Below, piece after piece: positions 49,937 through 58,077 of a DNA stretch of 64,000 nucleotides (within the stretch, counting starts at the first letter, position 1; every line of letters begins with the position of its first letter). Location: positions 1 to 64,000 of the forward strand of contig NZ_JBLWFK010000001.1 in the NCBI RefSeq assembly GCF_048323675.1. Direction: 5' to 3'. A program made the translations under genes and the position numbers. The notes below the pieces were generated by a model. That model did no database searches and was not told where the DNA came from. It saw nothing but the letters and a program-made list of their open reading frames with translations. This stretch comes from Mangrovimicrobium sp048323675. GTDB lineage: Bacteria > Pseudomonadota > Gammaproteobacteria > Pseudomonadales > Halieaceae.

Positions 49937-50356
49937 TCAGGACGGATCTGTGCGCAGGGTTTTATACAGCCGTGAAGTGAACAGCCAGCGCCCGTGGTAC
50001 TTGCGCAGCTTGTCGTTGTACTGGCCACGCACGCGCAGGGTGCCGCCGTCCGGGCCGGGGAATATTTCCGAGGTGTAGGTGCGTGCGGTGGCCTCGTCGC
50101 CATCGACATTGATGGCGCCGGGCGTGGCGATATAGATCAGGCCCGGGTAGTCACCCATGGAGGCCTTCCAGCCCTCGACGATGGCGTGCTTGCCCTCGAA
50201 CCATTCCAGGCCCTCGAATTCCGGCAGCGACCAGGTGGCGTCCTCCGCCCAAACCTCGCTCCAGGATGCGGCGTCCCGCTGCATGACTGCATCGGCATAG
50301 TGCTCCATCAGTTCGCGGATGGCGAAGCGGTCTTCGAAGGGGCCGGTGAACGACAT
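49937..50356 (-). CDS. SnoaL/NTF2-like protein
   Basis: 139 residues: FEDRFAIRELMEHYADAVMQRDAASWSEVWAEDATWSLPEFE and C-terminal RGQYNDKLRKYHGRWLFTSRLY. It is a paralogue of the protein at 29059 (both show RELxExYxDAVxQRDAxxW and WxEDAxW). It lies 52 nt after the Rieske gene, the position of a beta-like partner. Confidence 0.86.
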   Translation of the reverse strand: MSFTGPFEDRFAIRELMEHYADAVMQRDAASWSEVWAEDATWSLPEFEGLEWFEGKHAIVEGWKASMGDYPGLIYIATPGAINVDGDEATARTYTSEIFPGPDGGTLRVRGQYNDKLRKYHGRWLFTSRLYKTLRTDPS

Positions 50357-50408
50357 GGGAGAATCCTCGGGGTAATCGCTGCGTACGGTAGCTTGGTAAT
50401 GGCGGATG

Positions 50409-51740
50409 TTATTCCGCCATGTACTTGTCGAGTACCTCGTGGAAACGCTGCACCCGTCGCTCCTGGTTGGCCAGGTAGAAGTTCTCCTGGTAACCGGCCG
50501 AGGTCAGCCCGCGCTGCTGGGCCTTGCCGATGCTGAGATCCTGGTCGGCGGTTCTGCCGAGGGTTTTCTCACCGTAGCGGATATGCTCGTGTTCGGCGTC
50601 TTCCACCGGCAGGTCGGGGCCGCCCGCGGGGGAGGGGGTGAACTCCTGCCCCTCGATCCGGTTCACCAGCCACCAGTGGTCGAACAGGTGCTGTGCCGGG
50701 TCCGTGGGGTGCGGGCGTGGCCGCAGCAGTTGCACGCCGTCCGGACCCACGGTGATGACGTTGTTGGGGAAGATGTTGTAGATCACGTAGTCGGTGAGCT
50801 GGTAGTCCGCCAGCCACTCGTAGTGCTTGAAGCCTTTTTCCTCCCCCAGCTCGCGCTTTTTCTTCTGCACGTCCAGGCGCAGCTGCTTCCAGCTGTCGCG
50901 GCCCACGTACTGGCTGCTGTCGATGTCCCAGGCGGCGGCAAGGCTGACCAGGGGTTCACCGATGGTCTCCTTGTCCCAGACCTTCGAGGGCATGAACGAG
51001 GGGAACCAGCCGCGGTTGTGGCCGCCGGGCAGCAGGTCGTACTGGCAGTCGTCGTAGTCCGCCGCGATATAGGGCACCAGTTCCGGGTGCAGCACGGTCA
51101 CGTGGTAGGACTCGTTGAAGTTGTCGGTGAGGATCTTCCAGTTGCACTCCGCCTCGGCGGTGATGTCCAGCACCCGCACCATCTCCTCCATGCGGTGTGA
51201 CTCGAGTTCCCGCACCACGGTTTCGCCGAGAAACTCGGCCAGGCCCGGCGCACTGTCGTCCATGTTGAACCAGACCATGCCGAAGCGCTCCTCGCAGCGG
51301 ACCTCCTTGAGGCGCTGGGTGCCGCAGGGGTTGCCCTGGGGGAAGTCCTCCGGGCTGGGCACGTCGACCACCACGCCGGCGCGGTCGAACTGCCAACCGT
51401 GGTAGGGGCACTGGAAACGCTGCACGTGGCCCTCGGCCGCCTCGGTGATGCGCGCGGCGCGGTGGGCGCAGGCGTTGTGGTAGGCGCGCACGCTGCCGTC
51501 GTCCTGGCGGGTCATGATGATCGAGTCGGGACCCAGTTCGGCGGTGAGGTAGTCGCCGGGCTCCGGCATCTGGTAGCTGACACCGCCGATGTTCCATACC
51601 CGGCGCCAGACCCGCTCGAATTCGCGCTGCAGGTAGTCGGCCGAGGTATAGCGAGTGGCGCTGACCAGGTTGCCCTCGAGGGCGGCTTCGGTTTGCTTGG
51701 GTGGCCGCTGCAGTTCGCGCGGCAGGGACGTATCGGTCAT
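50409..51740 (-). CDS. Rieske non-heme iron oxygenase, alpha subunit
   Basis: 443 residues. Rieske ligands C91/H93 and C111/H114 (CAHRAARI, CPYHGWQF). Iron motif DNFNESYHVTVLHPE with HxxxxH. C-terminal QERRVQRFHEVLDKYM. It is nearest to the enzyme at 61197, sharing the FPQGNPCG, CNWKILTDNFNE-type and late HxEVLxxY segments. Followed by a SnoaL gene in the same operon; promoter at 51836-51864. Confidence 0.92.
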   Translation of the reverse strand: MTDTSLPRELQRPPKQTEAALEGNLVSATRYTSADYLQREFERVWRRVWNIGGVSYQMPEPGDYLTAELGPDSIIMTRQDDGSVRAYHNACAHRAARITEAAEGHVQRFQCPYHGWQFDRAGVVVDVPSPEDFPQGNPCGTQRLKEVRCEERFGMVWFNMDDSAPGLAEFLGETVVRELESHRMEEMVRVLDITAEAECNWKILTDNFNESYHVTVLHPELVPYIAADYDDCQYDLLPGGHNRGWFPSFMPSKVWDKETIGEPLVSLAAAWDIDSSQYVGRDSWKQLRLDVQKKKRELGEEKGFKHYEWLADYQLTDYVIYNIFPNNVITVGPDGVQLLRPRPHPTDPAQHLFDHWWLVNRIEGQEFTPSPAGGPDLPVEDAEHEHIRYGEKTLGRTADQDLSIGKAQQRGLTSAGYQENFYLANQERRVQRFHEVLDKYMAE

Positions 51741-51835
51741 TATTATCCTCCTGGCACGGTGCCAGCTTGGTTCCGGGGGCGTATGGCACTGCCGATTCAG
51801 GGGCGGTGCCGTCTCCGCGTTTATGGTATTGGACT

Positions 51836-51873
51836 AAACTAGCAGTATATCCATAAAAAAACAAGGGTGATTG
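51836..51873 (-). promoter_or_regulatory. Promoter with -35-embedded palindrome, Rieske-SnoaL-WS/DGAT operon
   Basis: Minus strand: -35 TTGTTT (51859-51864), 17-nt spacer, -10 TAGTTT (51836-51841), identical hexamers to those of the Rieske-VOC promoter at 28963-28991. Palindrome core CAAGGGTGATTG (51862-51873). Confidence 0.6.
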
Positions 51874-51925
51874 TATTTAATTGGCGGCGATTCCCGCGCA
51901 GGCGAGGGGCCAGCCGCTGGTACAC

Positions 51926-52693
51926 TCAGGCCGTCAGGCCGCCACTGATGGTCAGTGTCTCCCCGTGACAGTAGGGCGCCTCGTCGCTCAGCGCCCAGAC
52001 CGCCATCGAGGCGATCTCCTCCGCCGTGCCATAGCGGCCCAGGGCGTTGCCCGCCGCCATCATGTTGTGCATGTCCCTGGCATCGATACCCGAGGCTGCG
52101 CCCATGGTCTCTTCCAGCGAATGCATCATGCGGGTATCGATGGTGCCCGGGCAGATCATATTGACCCGGATACCCTTGCTGCCGACTTCCAGCGCCAGGC
52201 TTTTGCCGAGGCCGATGACCGCGTGCTTGGATGCATTATAGATCGCTGTGTTGGGACTGCCCTGCAGGCCGGCAATCGAGGCCATCAGCAACAGGGCGCC
52301 GGGCTTGTCGCTGTCCAGCAGGTGCCGGACGACGGCCTGGGCGCAGAGGAAAATGCCGCGCACATTGACGTCGAAAACCCGCTCGTATTCGCGTTCGCTG
52401 AAATCCACCACGGGTGCGGCGCGGCATTCGACGCCGGCATTGAGGAAGGCGAGGTCGAGCCCGCCAAACTGTTCGATTGCGGCGTCTACCGCGGCGGCCA
52501 CCGCCTGTGGGTCGCTGACGCTACCCGCTACCTTGACCACCCGGGCATCGAGATGGGTGTCCAGCGCCGACTGGTTCAGGTCCAGTCCAATGACGTTGGC
52601 GCCCTCCGCCAGCAGGCGGGCGCAGGCGGCGCGACCGATTTCGCCGGAGGCGCCAGTGACGAGTGCGGTTTTACCTTCCAGACCTTTGAGCAT
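51926..52693 (-). CDS. SDR-family oxidoreductase
   Basis: 255 residues, classical SDR: TGASGEIG, LNAGVEC, catalytic Ser in MASIAG, YNASK, C-terminal TISGGLTA. Divergent from the TonB receptor at 52837; the gap holds an AT-rich element at 52754. Its 3' end is 185 nt from the Rieske gene on the same strand, with a separate promoter between, so it is a unit of its own. Confidence 0.9.
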   Translation of the reverse strand: MLKGLEGKTALVTGASGEIGRAACARLLAEGANVIGLDLNQSALDTHLDARVVKVAGSVSDPQAVAAAVDAAIEQFGGLDLAFLNAGVECRAAPVVDFSEREYERVFDVNVRGIFLCAQAVVRHLLDSDKPGALLLMASIAGLQGSPNTAIYNASKHAVIGLGKSLALEVGSKGIRVNMICPGTIDTRMMHSLEETMGAASGIDARDMHNMMAAGNALGRYGTAEEIASMAVWALSDEAPYCHGETLTISGGLTA

Positions 52694-52753
52694 TGTGATT
52701 ATTCTCCCGAGTTAGGCTGAACCGGATAAGCACATGATAACCCGGTATCCAAA

Positions 52754-52800
52754 TAAACAAAACAGTCAGTATTGATTTTTAATGGGGCTGTTGCTACCTT
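52754..52800 (+). promoter_or_regulatory. Promoter and AT-rich element of TonB receptor gene
   Basis: -35 TTGATT (52772-52777), 17-nt spacer, -10 TACCTT (52795-52800). Upstream TAAACAAAACAGT (52754-52766) is the same as the left half of the inverted repeat at 34104, ahead of the paralogous receptor. Confidence 0.55.
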
Positions 52801-52836
52801 TGGCTTGTCCAATAACACCAGAAGAGTGACATACCC

Positions 52837-55026
52837 ATGAAAACACTAAACCCCAAAGTACGTTTACCCTGGCTGATTGCCGGCAGTGTACTGGCCTCCA
52901 ACGGTGCTTTTGCACAGCTTGAAGAGGTCGTGGTAACTGCGCAGAAACGCCAGGAAAGCATGCAGGAAGTGCCCATTGCGGTGACTGCGATCACTGGCGA
53001 TGCCATCGCCGCGCAGAACATCACCAACATCGAGGGACTGAACAACTCCCTGCCCAACGTGCAGATGAACCACTTCTCCAACTCCCCGGACTCGGCGGTG
53101 TTCACCATCCGCGGTATCGGGGTAAACGATGCCGACCCCTACGTGGGTACCACGGTATCCGTGGTCGTCGACGGCGTGGTGGTGGGCGTCAACACCGCTG
53201 CACTGCTGTCCCTGTTCGATATCGAGCGCATCGAAATCCTGCGCGGCCCCCAGGGAACCCTGTTCGGCGCCAATACCACCGGCGGCGTGGTCAACGTGGT
53301 GACCAAGCAGCCCACCGGCGAATTCGGTGGTGAACTGCAGGCTACCGTGGGCAACTACGACCGACTGGACCTCAACGGTGCGGTGAACTTCCCGATTACC
53401 GACAGCCTGGCGGGCAAGGTGAGCGTCCTGCACACGGAGAACGAGGGCTACTTCAAGAACTACCGCAACGGCAACAACCTGGGTTCGGTGGACCTCACTT
53501 CCTTCCGCGGCTACCTGAAGTACGATGCGGACAACTACGACGCCACCCTGATCGGCGAGTACACGCTGCAACGCAACGGTTCGCAGACCAACCGCAACTC
53601 CGCCGATGAGTCCATCGTGCTTTACGTGCCGGGCCAGACCAGCCTGGAGCCGATCTACCGGCGCGGCCAGAGCGCCGGCCTGCCCGACCAGAACGACAAG
53701 GATTCCTATTCCCTGACACTGACCCAGAACTGGAGCGCGGACTCGGGCGACTGGGTGTCGATCACCAACTACCGGGAATACGATCACGACCTCTACAGTG
53801 ACGACGACGCCACCACCCTGCAGCTCCTGCAGACCCACCGGCAGATCGACCACCAGCAGTTCTCCCAGGAAATCCGCGACAGTTTCGAGATCGGCGACCG
53901 CTTCCGCATGACCGCTGGCGCGTTCTACTTCCAGCAGGAATACCAGCTCGACCAGGAGGGCGTACTGGACGGCTTCGCTCCCGGCCTCGGCCAGCCGCAG
54001 CAGCAGAAGCAGGAAAACTGGTCCGCCTCGCTGTTCGCCCAGGGTTATTACGACCTGACCGACAGCCTGACCCTGCAGGCAGGCCTGCGCTATTCCCACG
54101 AGGAGACCGAGGCCTTCTCCCTGACCTCGCTGACCTTCAGCCCCGACGGCGGCCCGGCCTCCTTCAAGGACCCGGTGATCCCGGGCTCGGTGGTCACCGC
54201 CGATGGCGATGAGTCCTGGGACGAGGTGGGCTACAAGGTCGGTGTCGATTACCAGTTCGCCGATTCGATGATGGTCTACGGTTACTACGCCCACGGCTTC
54301 AAGTCCGGCGGCTTTACCGGGCGCATTGTGGTCGCAGCGGATATTGGCCCCTTCGATCCGGAGTACCTGGACACCATCGAGGTGGGCTACAAGGCTGACC
54401 TGTTCGACGACCGGGTGCGCACCAACCTGGCGGTGTTCTACAACGAGTACGAGGACATGCAGGTTACCCAGAACATCACCTACCCCAGCGGTGCCAACAG
54501 CGCCAGCGTGCAGAACGCCGGTAAAGCGCACTCCTCCGGGGCCGAACTGGAGGTCACCGCCTACGCTACCCCAGACCTGGTATTCAACCTGGCGGCTGCC
54601 TACCTGAGCTCCCAGTACGACGAGTACGATACCGAGGCGCTGGACCCGGTGACCGGCCAGCTGGAAACCGTCAGCTTCAAGGGCAACCCGCTGATGAACG
54701 CGCCGCGCTGGAGCGGCAACGCCAGCGTCAACTACACCCTGGGCCTGTTCGGCGGCGAGACCAATTTCTTCGCCCAGGTTACCCACAGCGCGCCCAAGGT
54801 GAGCAACTACACCAACTTCCCCGAGGAGCGCATCGGCGATATCACCCTGGTCAACGCCAAGATCAGCTGGCGGCCGGAGAGCGACCGCTGGGGTGTCGGC
54901 GTGTACGGTCGTAACCTGACCGACAAGGAATATATCGCGCAGAGCCTGTGGGGGCCGCCGGCCTTCGCCTCGGTCTCCCTCGGGGCGCCGCGGGAGTACG
55001 GGGTGGATCTTACCTACAACTTCTGA
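52837..55026 (+). CDS. TonB-dependent outer-membrane receptor
   Basis: 729 residues. Signal peptide ending near GAFA-QLEE, plug start LEEVVVTAQKRQESMQEVPIA, IRGIGVNDADPYVGTTVSVVVDGV, YAHGFKSGGFTGRI and aromatic C terminus (DLTYNF). It is a close paralogue of the receptor at 34188. It stands alone between a divergent SDR and its own terminator. Confidence 0.94.
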   Translation: MKTLNPKVRLPWLIAGSVLASNGAFAQLEEVVVTAQKRQESMQEVPIAVTAITGDAIAAQNITNIEGLNNSLPNVQMNHFSNSPDSAVFTIRGIGVNDADPYVGTTVSVVVDGVVVGVNTAALLSLFDIERIEILRGPQGTLFGANTTGGVVNVVTKQPTGEFGGELQATVGNYDRLDLNGAVNFPITDSLAGKVSVLHTENEGYFKNYRNGNNLGSVDLTSFRGYLKYDADNYDATLIGEYTLQRNGSQTNRNSADESIVLYVPGQTSLEPIYRRGQSAGLPDQNDKDSYSLTLTQNWSADSGDWVSITNYREYDHDLYSDDDATTLQLLQTHRQIDHQQFSQEIRDSFEIGDRFRMTAGAFYFQQEYQLDQEGVLDGFAPGLGQPQQQKQENWSASLFAQGYYDLTDSLTLQAGLRYSHEETEAFSLTSLTFSPDGGPASFKDPVIPGSVVTADGDESWDEVGYKVGVDYQFADSMMVYGYYAHGFKSGGFTGRIVVAADIGPFDPEYLDTIEVGYKADLFDDRVRTNLAVFYNEYEDMQVTQNITYPSGANSASVQNAGKAHSSGAELEVTAYATPDLVFNLAAAYLSSQYDEYDTEALDPVTGQLETVSFKGNPLMNAPRWSGNASVNYTLGLFGGETNFFAQVTHSAPKVSNYTNFPEERIGDITLVNAKISWRPESDRWGVGVYGRNLTDKEYIAQSLWGPPAFASVSLGAPREYGVDLTYNF

Positions 55027-55045
55027 CCTCGATAGCCGCAACCGA

Positions 55046-55076
55046 AGCCCGCCGGTTCTCCCGGCGGGCTTTTTTT
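55046..55076 (+). terminator. Rho-independent terminator of TonB receptor gene
   Basis: Stem AGCCCGCCGG/CCGGCGGGCT (55046-55055 with 55061-55070), 5-nt loop, T-run. It begins 20 nt after the stop. Confidence 0.93.
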
Positions 55077-55134
55077 GTTTCGGCGCAATGCCCTTCGGCA
55101 TTTTCGCGGCAGAGGCGGTACAGGTCACGGGCGC

Positions 55135-56544
55135 TTACTCGCTGCCCAGCCTGGCGACTGGCGGCGGCACCCAGGCGCCGGACAGGATCGCGTCGCGCGG
55201 GATGTACAGGCGCATCATCAGGTAGAACGGGCCCTCGGGAGCGGGCAGCCAGTTCACCTGCTGCCCGGCGGGCGGCGCGGTGGTCGCCAGTTCGATGACG
55301 ATACTGCCGTCGTCGCGGTAGACCAGGTCGTTGCTGCGGTCGCCGATGGAGTAGCGCCCGATCGGGTTGTGCACCATGTAGCCGGCGTCGTCGTAGAGGG
55401 TAATGGACCAGAAGGCATCCACGGGCGGCAGCGCGTTGGCGTCCAGCACGATGCGGTAGCGTGAGGCGCCGTCCAGCGGCTCGCCGGCGGCATCCACCCG
55501 CGCGATCGGGTAGATCGCCTCCTCGGGAATGGCCACGTAGATCTGGTCCTTGGCCACCGCGGCGCGCAGCAGGATGTCATCGCCGAAGCGCGGGCCGCGA
55601 TAGTTGACGGTCCAGCCGTTGACCTCGGTGCCGAGCTGCAGTGATTTTTCCGCCACCGCCGCGCGTCCGGCGGCGTAGCCGCGGCGCAGCGCCGCGCGCT
55701 GTGCGGCATCCAGTGCCGCGGGGTCGAAACCGGCTTGCGGCGTCAGGTGCAGCGTCGCCATGTCGGCCAGCAGGCGCCGGTCATCTTCACTGAATGACCA
55801 GTCGCGCATCACGTTGCCCAGCTCCGCATAGAAGGCGAGTTCCTCCGGCAACTGCTGTTGCGTGTCCGTTAGCAGTGGGCGCTGCGCCGGCGCGGGGGCC
55901 GGTCCGGGCTGGCCGGCGCGGTACTGCGCCCAGGAGCGCAGGCGCAACTGGTCCTGCAGGGCGTTGACCAGGGGGTACTCACTGGCGTCCCGCACCAGGA
56001 TGCGGCCCGCAATCAGCAGGTAGCGGGTGCTACTGGCCACTTCCACCATGCCCTCGGGGACAGCGCCAGTGAATTCGGGTCCGTGCAGGAACACCGGCGG
56101 CAGCTGCCCGCCGTGGGTGCGCTGGCCCAGTGACTGCTGCGCCGAGGAGTCGGCGAGGTTCATGGAAAAGGTGTAGTAGCGCGCGCCGAAATCCGGCGCC
56201 TCGAACACGATCGGCCCTGCACCCAGGTCCACCCAGGCCAGGCTGTAGACGGTGTCGTTGTTGGGGCCGACACCGATGCGGTAGTCCGGGTCCGCCAGTT
56301 CCCGCTTGTGGGTGAACTGGTTCAGCGGCGCCAGCATGGCGTTGCTGCCACCGGTATAGGCCGGGTCGGTGACCCGCAGGCGGATTTTCGCCGCCTCCAC
56401 CAGCGGATAGCCCCAGATATAGGCCTGTTCGGCGACGTTTTCCAGGGGACTGGTTACGCCGGTATCCGCCCGTGCTGCCTGCAGGGGCAGCAGCAGGCAC
56501 AGCGCAGTACCCATGGCGGCGACGGCCATTCTGCTCAAAGACAT
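55135..56544 (-). CDS. DUF1254/DUF1214 protein, exported
   Basis: 469 residues. A signal peptide (MAVAAMGTALCLLLPLQAARA) precedes the N-terminal DUF1254 domain with PNNDTVYSLAWVDLGAGPIV and the C-terminal DUF1214 domain with FWSITLYDDAGYMV. Family function is unknown; members are periplasmic beta-rich proteins. AGGAGG lies 6 nt before the ATG. It overlaps the end of the next DUF1254 gene by 10 nt. Confidence 0.85.
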   Translation of the reverse strand: MSLSRMAVAAMGTALCLLLPLQAARADTGVTSPLENVAEQAYIWGYPLVEAAKIRLRVTDPAYTGGSNAMLAPLNQFTHKRELADPDYRIGVGPNNDTVYSLAWVDLGAGPIVFEAPDFGARYYTFSMNLADSSAQQSLGQRTHGGQLPPVFLHGPEFTGAVPEGMVEVASSTRYLLIAGRILVRDASEYPLVNALQDQLRLRSWAQYRAGQPGPAPAPAQRPLLTDTQQQLPEELAFYAELGNVMRDWSFSEDDRRLLADMATLHLTPQAGFDPAALDAAQRAALRRGYAAGRAAVAEKSLQLGTEVNGWTVNYRGPRFGDDILLRAAVAKDQIYVAIPEEAIYPIARVDAAGEPLDGASRYRIVLDANALPPVDAFWSITLYDDAGYMVHNPIGRYSIGDRSNDLVYRDDGSIVIELATTAPPAGQQVNWLPAPEGPFYLMMRLYIPRDAILSGAWVPPPVARLGSE

Positions 56545-57995
56545 GGTGTCCTCCTGATGTCGTCGGGTTTCCAGTCGCCGTTGCGAATCGCCGGCCCCGG
56601 GCCCTGGGCGCGAAGGCCGATGTAGAAGGGGCCGGCTGGCGTCGGCAGCCAGTTCAGGCTGTCCGCTTGCGCCGGTCGTGTGTGCTGGAAGTGGATAGTG
56701 ACCGCGCCATTCGCCGCGCGGACCAGGTCCGGGACGCGGTCGTTGACGAGGTAGCGATTTTCCGCGTTCGGGTACAGCTCGCGGGTCTGCGCGTCATACA
56801 GGGTTACCGACCAGAAAAACTGTACCGGCGGTGGCGGGGCGAGTTGTAACTGGTAGCAGGTCTCGCTGCCGTCCAGCGCTGCGCCGCTGCCATCGAAAAA
56901 GGTGACGAAGGGGTGGTTCTCGTCGGTCACATTGGCCCCGGTGCCCAGCGTATTCAGTGACGCGCGGTAGAGGTAATTGAAACCATAGCGGCCGAGGTCC
57001 AGCGCCTCGGTCCAGTTGCCGGTCTTCTTCCCGGTCTGGGCCGTGCTGCGTTCGATGACCTGGTCCGCATCGGCGAAGCCGGCCTCGATACCGCGTCGCC
57101 GGGCGGGGTCCTGCCACACGCTTTCGGGCGACTCGTCGCCGCCCACACCCAGGCCGCGGTAGCGGTAGACCAGTGCCTCCTCGCTGGCCGGATAGCCGAC
57201 CTCGCGCACCACGAAGTCCATGATGGCGAGGAAATCCTCCGGATTTTGCCAGTCGGGCGAGGGGAAGTGGCTGGCGGCCGGAGCGGGGCGCGCACCCACT
57301 GCTTCGATGGTGAAGCGGTCCTGCAGGCGCCGGACCTCCGGCAGTTCGGCGCTGTTGTCGACCAGTACGCGCATCAGGATCCAGGCGTAGGGCGTCGTGA
57401 CGCGAAACAGCGTGAGGCCCTCCGGTACCGGGCCTTCCCAGTTGGCGTCGGCCACCAGGTAGCGACCGCCGCGGGTACCCTGGATGCGCGCGCTGATATT
57501 CGACGCGCTGCCGTAGAAGTCGAGGAAGTTGAGCGTGAAATAGCGTCCGTCGGTATCCGGCACGGTGATCAGCACGGGGCCGTTGCTCAGGTCCAGCCAG
57601 GCGTTGGAGTACAGGGTATCGGCGTTCGGGCTCTTGAACGGCTGGTAGCCCGGGCCGGCCAGGTCGCGACCGTGGGCGAAACGATTGAAGCCGGTGTAGA
57701 GCGGGTCGGATTTGTCCACGGCCTGGCGGTACATCTGGTCGTACTCGAGCGCCGCGACCCGGCCGTAAACGGCGAGGTCGAAGGCCAGCGCCCGGGCCCA
57801 GGTTTCCCGCGCCTCCTCGTCGGCGGGCAGGATGTCCGGCAGTCGCTGCATCTGGAACTGGTCCACGCCGGCGGTGTGGTAGCTTGCGGCCGAGGCCGTG
57901 CCGGGCATGAACGCCGTTCCCAGGGTGAGGGCTGCGCCGAGCAGGCTGCTGTTGAGTGCGGCGCGCGGGCGCCGCCTGGGATTCAATTCGAACAT
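56535..57995 (-). CDS. DUF1254/DUF1214 protein, exported
   Basis: 486 residues from the ATG at 57995 (MFELNPRRRPRAALNSSLLG..). A signal peptide ends near TASA-AS. DUF1254 motif SPNADTLYSNAWLDLSNGPVL; DUF1214 motif FFWSVTLYDAQTRELYPN. It is a paralogue of the protein at 55135. 82 nt after the TonB receptor (58078), so the three genes probably form one operon and may handle the imported compound in the periplasm. Confidence 0.85.
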   Translation of the reverse strand: MFELNPRRRPRAALNSSLLGAALTLGTAFMPGTASAASYHTAGVDQFQMQRLPDILPADEEARETWARALAFDLAVYGRVAALEYDQMYRQAVDKSDPLYTGFNRFAHGRDLAGPGYQPFKSPNADTLYSNAWLDLSNGPVLITVPDTDGRYFTLNFLDFYGSASNISARIQGTRGGRYLVADANWEGPVPEGLTLFRVTTPYAWILMRVLVDNSAELPEVRRLQDRFTIEAVGARPAPAASHFPSPDWQNPEDFLAIMDFVVREVGYPASEEALVYRYRGLGVGGDESPESVWQDPARRRGIEAGFADADQVIERSTAQTGKKTGNWTEALDLGRYGFNYLYRASLNTLGTGANVTDENHPFVTFFDGSGAALDGSETCYQLQLAPPPPVQFFWSVTLYDAQTRELYPNAENRYLVNDRVPDLVRAANGAVTIHFQHTRPAQADSLNWLPTPAGPFYIGLRAQGPGPAIRNGDWKPDDIRRTPCL

Positions 57996-58077
57996 GGTCG
58001 TTGTCGCTCCATCCGGGTCCGCAGTCACCCGGTCTGGTGATGAGAGCAGGAGGTGCCCCCGGAGGGGCACCAGGCGG

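Noticed and set aside
52864..55128. Minus-strand open frame of 754 codons
   Set aside because: It is the antisense of a TonB receptor gene with complete signal peptide, plug and barrel motifs; the Val/Gly/His-rich product is a typical shadow.
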